Assembly (NCBI GenBank): GCA_001643675.2
Contig: LSRY02000062.1
Span: forward strand, 62,001-126,000
Reading direction: 5' to 3'
DNA length: 64,000 nt
Origin: Monocercomonoides exilis
Taxonomy: Eukaryota; Preaxostyla; Oxymonadida; Polymastigidae
This document shows, piece by piece, positions 47,201 to 57,300 of this stretch. Position 1 is the stretch's first letter. The number at the start of each line of letters is the position of its first letter. The translations under genes and the position numbers were made by a program. A model generated the notes under the pieces. The model ran no database searches and was not told the origin of the DNA. It saw nothing but the letters and a program-made list of their open reading frames with translations.

Positions 47201-49012
47201 TCCAAGCTCTGCTCGTATCACTGTCGCCTCTTTCCCTTCTCCTCTCCCTGTGACATTTCCTCCTCTGACTTCAACCTCCCCTGACACAAACTCCCCTTCC
47301 TTGATCCTCATTTCCATCGACTCCTCTGCTGCTCGTTTCACCCCTTGCTTCACGGTCAGGCAGTTGAACGAGTCTTGCTCGCTCTTCCCACACCCATCCC
47401 AATCAAACCCATTCACTGCCACAACAATCACAGAAAGTGTGCTCAGAGGGTCTTTCAGATATTCCTTTGTTTCATCTGGATTCGCCCATTCAAACACTGT
47501 TCGTGGCTGTTCGCTCAAAGAATAACACTCACTCATCGTCAATGTTAGCTTTCCATTCCAGCTACCATTCACATGAATATCGTTTCCTTGTGTTCCTGCA
47601 CTGTTATTAATAAACAAACAATGTTGAATCATTGCAATAACCATGTTCTCCTGTGAATGATCAAAACAAATTGCGCCTCCGAATGTATTCGCCCTGTTTG
47701 ATCGAAATTGGCATGACAAAAGTGAAAAATCATTTGTCATACGATAAATATTTAAAGCTCCTGAGAAATGTGTTATTGCTTGATTATTGAAAAAATCACA
47801 TTCAGACATTACACATTTGTCATGATTATATAACTCTCCAGCTCCAAGGCCGTGCGAGTCGCATTCAATAAATTTGCACTTATTCATTATCAGGCTATTT
47901 GTCCCTCTCGAATCGAATGCTCCTGACGCATCGCAAGAGCTGCATAAATGGAATGTCGTGTTTTCTGATGTCCAAGCGCCAGTTCCTTTATTTCGCACTG
48001 CAGCTGCTCTTGAAGAAGATCCCGTTAATCGACAACTCTCGAACAAGCAGTTCTTCAATGTTAGCGTTGCGTTTCCTGAAAGAAATATTGCTCCCCCTGA
48101 AATTTCGCTCGAGCTTTGATATGAGAATGTTGTATCCTCAAACAGCTTTTCTTCTGTATCGAATGTGTGCCTCTCTGATTCCGCAGAGCACTCCATGAAT
48201 GAGGAGTTGAAACAGAACAGCGGACAGGAAGCACCGTCAACAACACATCCCATGAAAGGATTCTGCACCTGTCTGCAGTTTATCGAATCCATTATGCAGT
48301 TCTTGTCTGGTGCACCAGCTGTTCCACTCTCCACTAGTCTGAAAGGTTCGTGCATCTGAGTCATGTTGATGAATTCGCATTGGCGCACAGCAACTGAAGT
48401 GGAAGGCGACGAAGGCAAAAACGAACCGTGACATTGCACCAAGTCCCTGAAATCGCTTGAAGAAACACTCACTCTGCCTGGTTTTGACAGAATGTGTTTC
48501 GACTCTGACAGGCTCACAAGGTTCGCCATCCTTCCACTTCCCAAAGGCAATTGGAGCGAAATGTTGAAAAGCACACTCTCTCCGCTTTCCATCCTAAACG
48601 GACTCTCTGCCCCCTCCTGTGCAATCTCCACCCTGCAGCTCCACAACTTCAGGGCCGAGCTGCTCTGGATGTCAATCAAGCTCTTTCCACGTGTTTGTTG
48701 AAGAACAGCCTTTTGAATCGTCATCGATGTGTTGGATATCACAGCCCAAGTGGAAATCCAGCTCTCTTCGTTGGCCCTTTGCTTTTCACTGAACTCGCTT
48801 TTTGCTCTGCTTCTGCGGCCTTCCAAGCTGTTTCTTGAGACTGCAATTCCTGATGTTTCTTCTCTGCCATTTCTTTTTTCACTGCCAATGTCTGTCTCAG
48901 CAAAGCTCTTCCAGGGTTGGCTTGTTGCACCTGATCCCAAACAAACGAACACCAGCAGCAAAACTCTCATGAGATGCTGAACGTTGCAACGGGAAATGGC
49001 AGAACTCATCAC
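41225..49012 (-). CDS. Gene E: 2595-aa intronless beta-helix receptor with pseudokinase tail
   Basis: One uninterrupted frame. The signal peptide is at residues 1-31 (QHLMRVLLLVFVCLGSGATS). The ectodomain is beta-helical throughout, with turns such as GGAIFLSGNATLTLKNCLFE and VVFENCTVEGCSCGSAEG. A Cys-containing junction, GCGKS/GCGDG/GCGKE/PCGNS followed by PC/RC and a Phe/Leu-x-x-Gly, recurs near residues 540, 885, 1270 and 1615, dividing the protein into modules of about 350-380 residues. The membrane segment is about 2159-2181 (WVLIVCVVIVAILLIALIIS) and is followed by RWRKQKRR. The cytoplasmic tail has kinase subdomain remnants only: RWKAPELL (APE motif, about 2464), SVAFSIGMMLWECLTLEIPF and VPEQRPTLAGLKREF. 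No glycine loop, HRD or DFG can be found, so it should be catalytically dead. It is a paralogue of gene A by architecture. Confidence 0.88.
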   Translation of the reverse strand: MMSSAISRCNVQHLMRVLLLVFVCLGSGATSQPWKSFAETDIGSEKRNGREETSGIAVSRNSLEGRRSRAKSEFSEKQRANEESWISTWAVISNTSMTIQKAVLQQTRGKSLIDIQSSSALKLWSCRVEIAQEGAESPFRMESGESVLFNISLQLPLGSGRMANLVSLSESKHILSKPGRVSVSSSDFRDLVQCHGSFLPSSPSTSVAVRQCEFINMTQMHEPFRLVESGTAGAPDKNCIMDSINCRQVQNPFMGCVVDGASCPLFCFNSSFMECSAESERHTFDTEEKLFEDTTFSYQSSSEISGGAIFLSGNATLTLKNCLFESCRLTGSSSRAAAVRNKGTGAWTSENTTFHLCSSCDASGAFDSRGTNSLIMNKCKFIECDSHGLGAGELYNHDKCVMSECDFFNNQAITHFSGALNIYRMTNDFSLLSCQFRSNRANTFGGAICFDHSQENMVIAMIQHCLFINNSAGTQGNDIHVNGSWNGKLTLTMSECYSLSEQPRTVFEWANPDETKEYLKDPLSTLSVIVVAVNGFDWDGCGKSEQDSFNCLTVKQGVKRAAEESMEMRIKEGEFVSGEVEVRGGNVTGRGEGKEATVIRAELGEAESALVVISGGEAKLMDMKIVDDGLRERNRVGCLFLVSDGESSLELSGCILAGKDSQGLEPFSKTRLCAIGGGITLQMCDVSGFGMGDASFVEAGSTFESVNTTYSSVTRAVGHGTVVGSRVGEGRSVVFENCTVEGCSCGSAEGRGGGVLAEIAGRGSFQIKSSEVKGCLVEETGGRGGGVFIGVDESSTNNFSVGNVTVGGNQARWGRDVFVLCGDLNVSVSSERVFEIENAEGLGVDLAGTDSGLFSENPVDLGYFLEQRYSEVIEISEDGVDVVGCGDGVYPCESFWRGYENVKRGGERKGLKIRDKARICDWYDLSGFTVEGVKEEGRSEITLSREMTIGEGIKSIVWNNGEAGFSRMEFRMPPSLSVPVKCAIESSGSEGGMLTLADCSFGCVGGGGLTYALVVVGGGMMEMEECMITDMRFERQPFEFCGSSEIRLLEDEFVNAELKGHALFGLEAEEGGDENGRGNSAGTVVKMNGTQFRGVVLEDTNEACIVSSRVGLNVVVVADGCLFEGVRSELSSEGGAIGMVLGEGGMLEVVGVETKAKGCACEAVERGKGGFVCVELQGEGSGVLFEEMEFEGNDAWVGRDMFVKCADLTEVVNETSFGFAKEIGEDERKNSLVGVDGVHFGDGEDLFVFITGYYGEVVYVDGKEGVNNIGCGKEIFRCSTFEYGVERVRGEGMRRIVVGEMCWTERETTLKMVGVESEREDKMSVMEVEEVVEKEKGMVFAAEGASFLRVNFSLPGRLANGQRALIGVCGEGAWVEVRECVFSGKKDCVVGFHLVAGEDGDVGIVKCEVCDVVTESALFVFEESGKEGNGRRMELEGCRVRNVRNRKDEASVVSSSVSEGVFVGIGNSTIELCSGGSKSCGGGVCVAVAVDGRFEMNDTVVEGCEAVEGKGGGVYLRSTVEEREALGFVLGNVEFGKNKALVGRDVYVRCWEIESQISERQFVLDLREPRYDRENAIWGGEGEKEEDLIPLIVVYRSELIFVCGADGEGSDSKPCGNSTLPCRSLDYGLSHVLASSYSQVLIDREAGLRKDCQICSVTVKSLHGSEGAKVVFREEVEQEPLAEGVVECSEGVWLENMGMVFRGGFRSAHECVVLQLNGSCTISRGVFSSEGEGIEVEHTLVKVVSGRFEMRESRVEGICGRKALMRFEESSVVGVVGFEARELDVGESVMWIGTGAKVTVKEMECWDVVCGGCSVVSVGDGDDGEDDEGRGRGVKEGGSVKVAHSSVRNIRRSTEGACAVEARLEDVEMVVANCSFGNNTTPGRKGQIMSVEGSGELVVEGSLFEGKGGKDKESLGNAQGDEMCRWNGSLVELVGSKGVVRDTTVRDGAEGGMGVVGGSVVVEKGVFEGNRPLAGMEKYPSYRRNILCSGMGEVDVVSVKGGDGMGARSSMWMLNEGCNVKGITEDRGSSFFIPTLREVRVEESSEAENVSEARVRFVGSLLIPCNLSFRVVVVVEDVEQIECFEFEEAGHVSEDEAVGKIPLSVVSGASAQTEVKVCILFGNAESPSSTESFIVKNKSEPKVDGEDRIVEGGKEGKFTWVLIVCVVIVAILLIALIISIIRWRKQKRRAEELEVIVEDTVKKDPKLIEMVTMEMSPEEQWRRGEKEVEKKNEERIKKRMNGKEMVHSESEEYLLSESGSTEYILGKDSDKIPDWALEKVDEEEIRKRTPSPSISSTSTTSTTDSDSTFVRGEDLCPTTSSMSNLVDAMACSSPHEKLIVDLRDSLFMLLHGRNEKKEMAIGSLQQREQTAAQILFWVANLALHSFDEMENGLSSLANLSPHIVLFSEHMVICIALHSDCSSDSDTSSSISSTTVVTSASDDDDDSLPSSAFEDCEDNRKECLRWKAPELLINKNMGTTKESVAFSIGMMLWECLTLEIPFGEYEAEVAGQKIVNGERPRKDVKSTGSLSTVVGQCLSAVPEQRPTLAGLKREFIQRFPAGGLVMTVSDAVDVEEDTNGTNNGSGNGSWSLMSER

Positions 49013-49333
49013 AATGCAACCATTATTTACTCTTTCAGATCAACAAAATTATCTCAACTTTTTCGTTTGAAATGTTGCTTTGATCTCGATTTTCTTTTTC
49101 TTTCTTTTTTTTTTTTTCAATTTTGCATTTCGTCAGTTATATTTTTATTTTTGGAATTTGTGATGCTCTTCTTGCTCGGTTTGTTCTTTTTGCCTGGAAA
49201 TACCATTCTCACTTTTTCATTCATTCTTTCTTTCTTTGGCGTTAAATTCAAAGATAAAATTTCAATTCAATCATCCAACAAGATAATTGTCAGCATATTG
49301 CATAGAAACCTGTTCACCACTCATGGAAGCCTC
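49013..49333. promoter_or_regulatory. Divergent intergenic region between gene E and gene F
   Basis: T-rich segment of about 320 bases between two divergent starts, with a long poly-T run near 49105-49119. No named promoter element can be recognised; its role is inferred from gene orientation. Confidence 0.4.
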
Positions 49334-51723
49334 ATGCTTGAAAGCAGCCCTGATTTTGAGAAATTTAACAAATATTGTATTTTGGCCAAGCTTATTCCTC
49401 GTTCTCATCTTCCTGTGCTGTCAAAAGTTGTTCATACGATGAATCAATGTGGTAATGATTATTCCAAAAAGTTGTGGAAATTTTCAATGAGAAGCGAATC
49501 ATTCTGTTGGCTTCAGTGGGTATTTTGAGCTCAAATCACAAAATCATCTTTTCTCGGCCAACCAGCCCTGCAAGCAGCAAAATCACCTCGACAACTCTCA
49601 TGCACGGTGATGCAAAACAAAAAGCGGACGTGTTGTGCGCTTTGTTAGAAACATCAAAACCGAGCGAAGAAATGAAAAAAGCGATGATCGGACCTGCCAT
49701 ATTTATCAGCTCGAAAACGTGTATTTTTGTTTTTCTGATGCGTTGAGCAGAGACAGCATGGAGGGCAATCGCACACATGATGAGGTATGGCAGGCACTCT
49801 GTTGTTGTGGATTTCTTGTTTTCTGCTGTGCGGTGGACATTGCTATATTTTTATTTGCAGATCTTATTGGCGCAGCGTTTCGACGAGCGGGATGAGTTGC
49901 AGGGCAGGAACAGTTTGAGCATCAGCACCGCAAATCCGAAAAAAAGCGATGTGTCTGAGGCTGTTCATGGCTCGTTGCTTGGAGGAGCGTCTTCGCAGTT
50001 TGCTTTGTCTTTGCCAATCTTTGCAGCGGAATCGGGGGCTTCATCGTCGCTTGCAATGAGTGCAGCGCAAATGCTGCATCTGAGGAGCGGGCAGATGAAA
50101 AGTGTGCTGGAGCAGCCGACTTCGTCTTTTCGTTCGTCCAACTGGTTTTCGTTTGTGGAAAGTGCCCCGAGCTCTTCAGAGCCACATTTCGTTTCATCGT
50201 CTGTGGGCACACAGCTGCCTGTGTGTCTCGATCTGGGACATTCTTCAAAGGCGCAGAAGGAGGAACCCCCGTCTGACTCTGCGGAGCCCAAAGAAGAGCA
50301 AGAGAGAGATTCGTGGATGCCTGCAGATGGGCTGGGGCCAGAGGGGCTGGCAAGGCCCCTGGCAAAGATACTCGGGTGGGGCGACAGCTTCGTGAAGAAC
50401 AAGAGGGAGGTGCTGGTGAGCCTTTGGCGGAGCTACGACAGCGAGGTGCAGCGGAGGGCAGGGAGCATTTCAGAGGTTGCGCTGTTGGCAGGGGTGAAAG
50501 GGGGCGCTGGCTCAGGCACAGAAGAGGCAGGGGTGGATGAGGCGCTGAGGGAGGAGGCAGAAAAGGCGCGGAGGCTGCGGGAGAAGACGATCCGGGTGGA
50601 GATCAAAGAGGCAAGGATCTTCCACAAGATGTTTGGGGTGTGGGTGGGGAAAGACTGGGTTGTGGACGAGGCAGAGCGGGTGATGTGGGAGGCGGCAGAA
50701 GAGGCAGCAGTGGGCAGGGCAGGCGATGGAGCTGTGAATGAGCCGGGATTGAGTGAGGGAATTGGTGCAGCAGCACAGGAATGCTGGGGAGGAGGCGAAT
50801 GCGGAGAAGGCTGGGGAAGGCAGGGGGAGCTGCAGGAGAAGGCGAACTTCTATGAGCTGTATCCGAAGGTGAAGAAGCAGATGAAGAAAATCAAGATGGA
50901 GACGCTGGACCAGCTGATGGAGCAGGTGGAGCTGCACCCTCGGCGCGGATGCCCAGCGCTGGCAGAATTGCATGTTCGCTCGAGACCGCATGGCGCGGGC
51001 AAGACAGCTGGCTGTGCTTCTGCAGGGGTTTGGAGGGAGCTTGAAGGGAAGTCTCGTGAAGGTGGAAGTGAGTGGTCAGGCTGTCTGTCTGGTGCAGAGG
51101 CAGACAAGGGAAAATTCAGCTTTGCAGACTTTGCTTGCACTGCGCAGGCTCAGCTGGGCTGCTGGGAAACGGAAGACAAACTGTGCACAGCCAGCCATCT
51201 CCAGCCGGCTCTTGCTGGGGAGGCACTTTTTGATGCAGTGTTTGCAGCACCACCAGAATGGGAGGGATGCTGGCGAGTTGTTCGAGAAAGTACCAATGCA
51301 GAAGTTGAGCTCAACGATTCTGCGATTCCCTGTAACGTTGTGCTGGATGAAAATGGAGCGAGCTTGCTGGTGCAGCAGGTCGTGCAGGTTGTTGTGCCTC
51401 TTGTTCCTGCAGGTCTGTTTGCAGGAGGGAAGCTGCCTTCTTCGCTGTCTGGCTCTGACACAGCAGCGCTTGTGCGCGAAAAGGGCAGAAGAGCCAAGCG
51501 TGAAACGCTGCGAGCACAGATGGGGAAGCGGAGGTGCTGGGTGTTCCGGCCGACACCGCTGCAGCAGAGGTACCTGTGGGTGTTCGACAGGATGCCGATC
51601 AACTTCAAGAAAAGGGTGAAGAACTGGATCCACGGGAAGGGGAACAGGGATGCAGACATCTCCCAGATGCCCCGCTATCTGAGGGTTGCGTGTGCTGAGG
51701 CGCTTCCTGCTCTGAAGCCCTGA
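49334..51723 (+). CDS. Gene F: unrecognised ~753-aa protein with very short introns
   Basis: Start chosen at ATG 49334 (MLESSPDFEKFNKYCILAK), the first Met after the T-rich leader. A continuous frame is restored by three GT-AG introns: 49452-49471 (20 bases), 49719-49750 (32 bases) and 49785-49860 (76 bases). The four exons sum to 2262 bases, exactly 754 codons including stop. The third intron is convincing; the two short ones are inferred from frame. The protein has an N-terminal globular part, a Ser-rich linker, a charged helical part (EALREEAEKARRLREKTIRV, near 50545-50600), and a conserved-looking end (FRPTPLQQRYLWVFDRMPIN). No signal peptide or membrane segment. I recognise no family; the role is unknown. 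Confidence 0.6.
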
Positions 51724-51998
51724 GCAAAGCACATATGCGTAATTTTCGACAAAAGGAAGAATGTTTTGAATGTTCTTTCTCTATTTCCCTTTTTTGAACA
51801 ATTTGTTTTTTTATTTTATTTTATTTTATTTATTTTATTTGAAAGAAAATTTTAGTTTTAAAAAACTAAATTAAAAAATAAAAACAAATCTCTTTTTGAG
51901 AAAAAATACAAAAAAAATTAATCAATAAAATAAAACGTCTATCAAATTATAAATTTGTTTTGTGTTATTCTTCAGCAATATGAACCCAGAATGGATCC
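51724..51998. other. AT-rich intergenic between gene F and the ML-domain gene
   Basis: Convergent 3' flanks. It contains a short ATTTT-type repeat near 51810-51840 and A/T homopolymers; nothing else is seen. Confidence 0.6.
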
Positions 51999-52418
51999 TT
52001 ACCAAATATTCACACATAAATCTCCAGCACCTGGATTATTATTATCTCCCAAATAAAGAGAATAATCGGCTAATGGACACGGGGTTGAAGCCTGCTTGTA
52101 TTTTATTGTGAACTCCACTGGTCCAACAGGAATTGGGGTTGAAACATTTGCTACATCAGAATACTTCAGCATGTCCACCTTCATTGCTCCAGAACCGCAT
52201 AAAACAGAATCTTTGAGTTGTTTAAATGCAAATGTTCCGTCTTGAATAGTCGCAGTTGCATTCAAGGTTATTTTAAGTGTTGTATATTTGTTGTTAAAAT
52301 TCGGAGGATATGGATTTGATGTAACTTTTACCAGACGAAGCTTGTTCATTCCACTTCCACATTCGTTATAATGTATACCAGAAATAGAAGTTAACAGCAA
52401 AAACAAAAAACTTAACAT
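51999..52418 (-). CDS. Secreted ML-domain (MD-2/NPC2-like) lipid-binding protein
   Basis: 139 residues starting with a signal peptide (MLSFLFLLLTSISG). Cysteines at 20, 74, 114 and 135 fit the ML fold, whose members such as NPC2 and MD-2 bind sterols or other lipids inside a beta-sandwich. Motifs include NECGSG at the mature N-terminus, VTSNPYPPNF, the strand KITLNATATIQDGTFAF (family-like hydrophobic-polar alternation ending in a Gly), and STPCPLADYSLYLG near the C-terminus, where the family has 'CPi..G'. Length is normal for the family. A single exon is open; a possible donor (GGTAAGG) overlaps the stop, so a short extra exon cannot be excluded. Likely role is lipid transfer in the endolysosomal lumen or outside the cell, by family. 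Confidence 0.75.
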   Translation of the reverse strand: MLSFLFLLLTSISGIHYNECGSGMNKLRLVKVTSNPYPPNFNNKYTTLKITLNATATIQDGTFAFKQLKDSVLCGSGAMKVDMLKYSDVANVSTPIPVGPVEFTIKYKQASTPCPLADYSLYLGDNNNPGAGDLCVNIW

Positions 52419-53257
52419 TTTTCACAAAATATGTGATCATGTCTAATATTTTTTTTTCTGTTGTTTTTTTATTCAAAGTCGTTCACACAAACATTATAAT
52501 TCTTCAATTAATGATGATCAGATAAGATCACAAATTCAGAAATTGATTATTATGTGTTTCTTTTATCCGTTTTTCTTTTTTAAAGTGCTAAAAATAAAAC
52601 TTGTGAACTTTTTCTAAAAAAAGCACTTTAAATATATCTATTTTCAACCTCTCCGAAATAATTGAATTTTTTGGAATCAGAAACATTCTTATTTAAATCC
52701 AAGATTTCTGAATTGATTGGGAACAATCCGGTTATTTTGAATGATTCCTCCTTGTTCAGCAATGATGAAACAGTTTTTTCTGCTCAATTGCGCACTCAAC
52801 GATCATTTTGTTTCTATCTGCTACTTTCATTTATTGACTGTCAATGAACTCATTCACTCACATTATTTTCCTTCTTCTCAGCAGCTTTCTGAACGCATGA
52901 CGTTGAAGGTTTGCAATTCGAACTTTAAAAGATTGCATCGATTAAGTCATTATTCCAGGCAGTGTGTTCAGTCCAAACCGGATGATTAAACATCGGTAAG
53001 TGGGAACAAAACGCACTGTTAAAAAAGTCTTTCGTTTTGTTATCTTTCAAAAAGAAATTTCAATTATACATTATGATGAAATTATTTATGTGGTGAATGA
53101 AGAGATGGAAAAGCGTTTGAGAAAATTAAAATACTTTAAATCTTTCTAAAAAAAGACAATTGTGTGACAAAATTATCTATGCATCCTCACGCTCAGATGT
53201 AGATAAGCTATCTCCTGCTCCAAAACTGCTGCTGCTGCTGGTATCAGAGTCTTCCAC
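52419..53257. other. AT-rich intergenic with a short hairpin
   Basis: AAAGTGCT near 52584 and AGCACTTT near 52625 form an inverted repeat around about 30 AT-rich bases. The 61-codon ORF at 52662-52847 is not supported. No other feature seen. Confidence 0.5.
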
Positions 53258-53829
53258 TTATGTGGACATTGAATCGTTGTCTTCATCAGTTTCACTTGAT
53301 TCATCATCGTCTCCTTTGTCATCAGTTGGAAGAGAGTTCATTATTTCTTTAACTAATTTTTTGAAAGTGTAATTCTTTGATGAATGAAACATGAAATTTG
53401 CAATGAAATCATCAATGAATTTGTCTTTTGCACCAGTTCTAGGAAAAAACGCTCGAAACCTGGACAACAAACCCTCGATTCAATTTGTGCAATCACCTGT
53501 AATTGTATCAACAAAATGATATTTGTGACACACAGTCATGTGAGTGAAGTTGTGATCCTTTATGAAGTTGAAAGCGCTCCGTTCATCGCTGTTAACTGTT
53601 GTCTTTGGTTTGATGTCAGCTAAAATGACAGGCAATAAGGTTCTTCTGCTTCTGTTCTTCACGCGAATAATAATGAATCTTCTTCCTCCATCTTCATGTT
53701 TTCTTTCTATTCCTTTAAAAAGCCAGACTTGTGCCTTTTTCCTTCCTTTATGAGATTTTCTTTTTCTCAAAATATCTTGTCGATTTCCACTATATGACCC
53801 TCTTCCCCAACATGTTCGAAATTTTCCAT
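53258..53829 (-). pseudogene. Merlin/IS1595 (ISXO2-like) transposase, frameshifted
   Basis: Read on the minus strand from ATG 53829, the fragments follow the ISXO2-like order. First is EEGHIVEID (first catalytic Asp, family 'VEIDE'), then a frame break near 53770. Next come KRKSHKGRKKAQVWLFKGIE, RRTLLPVILADIKPKTTVNS with DERSAF (second Asp in 'SD'), DHNFTHMTVCHKYHFVDTIT and GDCTN. A second break just after GDCTN leads to IEGLLSRFRAFFPRTGAKDK and FIDDFIANFMF (family 'NTIE..W...K', which supplies the third acidic residue). The C-terminus ends in an acidic Asp/Glu/Ser stretch. Two frameshifts make it inactive. Terminal repeats were looked for and not identified. Confidence 0.8.
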
Positions 53830-54102
53830 TATGATTGTTGAAGAAATTGATACAAAATTAAAAAACCAAAATCCAACTGTCTTTTTGTTGACATAAAGCA
53901 AAATGATAAATGGAGTGATGCTCAATTTTAGAGCAAAATACAGAAAAATATGAAGAAATTTGTTTACTGAAATATTTGAATATCTGAACGAAATTCCTTC
54001 CGAAATGCTTATTGCCTTTCCACATTTAGAACATCAATTTTGTTTCATTGTCTCCGATCTGGTATATATAAACATTTTCCCCTCACATTTTGTTCAACAT
54101 TT

Positions 54103-54309
54103 GGCTGATCCTTTTTGAAATCAATATTTCGTTCGAGTTTTGATCAAAAAAATATTTCTTTAAGGGATTTTTAAATAAATGGACGATATCGGAAAATACC
54201 AACATTTTATGTAGATATTTAAAATGAAATATTATTTTTTCAAAATCCCATTGAGATAAAATTTTTGATCAAAACTTAAACGAAAGTATGATTTCAGAAG
54301 GGATCAGCC
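54103..54309. mobile_element. 207-bp MITE with ~60-bp inverted ends and 6-bp target duplication
   Basis: GGCTGATCC opens the left end and GGATCAGCC closes the right end. The inverted similarity extends about 60 bases inward (TTTTGATCAAAA near 54140 and 54256). The direct repeat ACATTT flanks both sides (54097-54102 and 54310-54315). There is no coding capacity. Confidence 0.8.
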
Positions 54310-54315
54310 ACATTT

Positions 54316-57300
54316 ATAATTTTCTGTTTTCATTATTTCGGTGAGTGGGTAGATAACGATAGGTATAAAATTTCGATTTACAAGTTTTTTTTTATTAATA
54401 CAATTGTAAATGAATGCGATTGTGTTTTTCGAAAGTGATTTTCGAATTACGATGATACCAAACTGAGAAAATCTATATTTAAATATAAACAGGAATTTAT
54501 ATTTTGAAAACTTCCTCACTTTAAATTGAAAATCCTAATTAGTTTATTTAATAAAAAGTTTTCGTTGCACTTAACCCTTATGAAAACATTGAAAAGGAAT
54601 AAATATTTATACACTAATTAAAAACATTATAGAAAATATCTCTCTTATTTATCTTATAGGTTTGTTCATTAACTTTTGATAATAAATGCATGATAAATAC
54701 AAATAATTTTCAGTTTTTTATCGAATGTTTCTCCTTTTTGAGAATATTTGTATCCGTTAATTAGGTTTTTGAAGGTCAAATATTCTTCTTTTTAACATTT
54801 TTTATACAAGTCGCTATGGACCCTTTCATTGTTTTTTCTTGTTTATTTTAAATTTTAAGAAAATATCGATGTCATATACATCAAAAGCATTAATATTATA
54901 TTCAAAAAATTGAAGTTGTTCAGGCAAAACTCATGTTTTCGAAATGATTCATAAAACTCTGTGATTCTTCGTTAATAAATCAGGATTATTTGTTCTGAAA
55001 TTATTTTTCACAAATCTCGTAGAAATTCAATATTGAAGTATCTCCGAGAAATAAAAAAAAGATATTTTTTCCTGTGTAAATGTTTTTTATTTTTTAACAA
55101 TAAGTCACAGAATTGTTTGAATTTCTTAATTCAAAGGCAAATTTCGAAAACGTATAAGGAGAATTATTAAATGAATCATTAGATGAATTGCACAATTTTT
55201 GTGTTATTTTGAAATATTTGTAAAATTTTGAAATTAGCATATGTTATTTTGAAATAATCAAGTGATTTTGAAATTTTTCAGAAAAATTGAAAATAAGGTA
55301 GATATTTTAAGTTTCACCAACAAATTTCAAGTTTTATGAAAATTGAAGGAAGATCTTCTTTTTTCTTTTGACATTGTTGCATTCACAAATCGCAGTTTAT
55401 TTATCACAATGATTATTAAATATGTTTTATTCAATTGTCAGAACATTTAACAACAAATAATGCGAAATATATCATTTTTCATATTTTTGTGAAGATCGTT
55501 AAGAAAAAAATATATTATTTTGCGTTTAATACGATTATTGAAATGTTTCCATGAACAATAAATGATTGTAATTATTCAAAACATTTCAAAATTTCTATAA
55601 AATGGTTATAAATTACTGATTTGCAAAAATCTACAGAATACGTCAAATATGAAAGAAAAAAGCAAAAAAGAAATCAAAAATGTATCAAGTATTGATGCAA
55701 TGCGCAAAAATGAATATTTCCAAAAGAACAAAAATGTTAACGTGACAAAAAAAATGTTAAAAAGTGAAAGAGAAATAAAAGTGTAGTATTGATAATATAT
55801 CAGCATCACGTTTCGCTTAATGAGATTTTCAATATCATCAAAAAATATATTCAAGTGTTATTGTTTCTTTCTCTTCCTCTTTCTCTTCTTCTTCTTCTTC
55901 TTCAGCACATTCCACTTTTCTCAACCGCTCAAACATTCACAAAAAAACAGCATTTGCATCGACATAGGCGTTTTTTCAATGATGAGAAAACTCAAAGAAC
56001 ATCAACTTGAGAACAAAATTTTCTCAGTATCTTTTCAATGAGGCAGTTGTCAGTTCAACTTTTGTCAACTCTGCCTCAAGAAAGGAAGTCACCACAGGCC
56101 AGTTCCTCTTTTCTCTCTTCTTTCAAGCCGTCAAAAATTTCATTTCCACTTCTCAATCATTTGCCAAATTTCTTCTTCTGCTGCATCATCAATTCCTTGA
56201 TCTCATTTTCGGCTTTCAACAAGATTCGTCGTATATGTCTTCCAAAACCTTCTAAAAAGAAAGAAAAATATCTTCTCATTTCATTTATATTTCTTAAAAA
56301 TATCTACTTCTTCCCAATTTTTTTTGCCAGATATCTTCTTCGGCCTTGTCATCAACTTTTGTTTCCTTCTTTTTGCTTTTAACAAGATTCGCCTGATACG
56401 CCTTCTAAAGCCTTAAAAATAATCATCTTCGTTTCCTTTCCTTTCATTTATATTTCCCGCTCCCTCACTCCTCCATGCGCCCCTTCAATTGTTGTTTTCT
56501 GGCTTCTTCAATGCATTTAACATCCTCTCTTTCCATATTCCATAGGCATATATTCGCAGCAAATATTCTTAAAAAATTCCTAGTTTCATCAAAAAATAAT
56601 AACAAACGATGAAATTAAAAATAATCATAATAAGCAAACCTATATCTTTTATGATGATCATTCTTCTCAAACATCTTCTCCTCCTCCAAATATCGTTCCT
56701 TTCTGCAACAAAACCCATCTGTCTCGTCTTCGTTTCCTTTCTGCTTCCTCAAAAAATATCAGCCAAAGCCCAACTTCTTGTTCTTCTTCCGCTCAAATAA
56801 CTCATCCATCTCCATTCTATAAAAAAACCAGCAATGAAGAAGATTCCATCAGAAGAGCCCCTTTCCATCCCTACTCGCTGCATCACCTTCTTCTTCTCCA
56901 CATTTCCCCCAAAAAACATCAACGCCCCTCCACCACACATCCTTCATCTCCTCCACAAACAATTGCAAAATTCCTTTCTTTTTCACTCCCTGTTACTTCT
57001 TCTCCCATCATCCTTCTCCTAATCAGAAAATAAATATCTCCAATATTTTGCCTCTCTTTGGTGCAAAACACCCTCTCGTAGTCAGCCCCTCATCTCGATT
57101 CATCCCTGTCGCACCTCTGTCTCCACACCTCCAATGCAAAGCGCCAACACTGATGTTCCTTCTTCCTGTCTTCCTCCACCTACACCTCCATCCCTTGCCC
57201 CGCAAATGAGAGGCGCGACCAAAAAGTCCATCCAATTAAAAATATAAAATATGCAAAACCTTCCTCACATTTTTTCCCCTTCAACTCCACTTTTCTCTCT

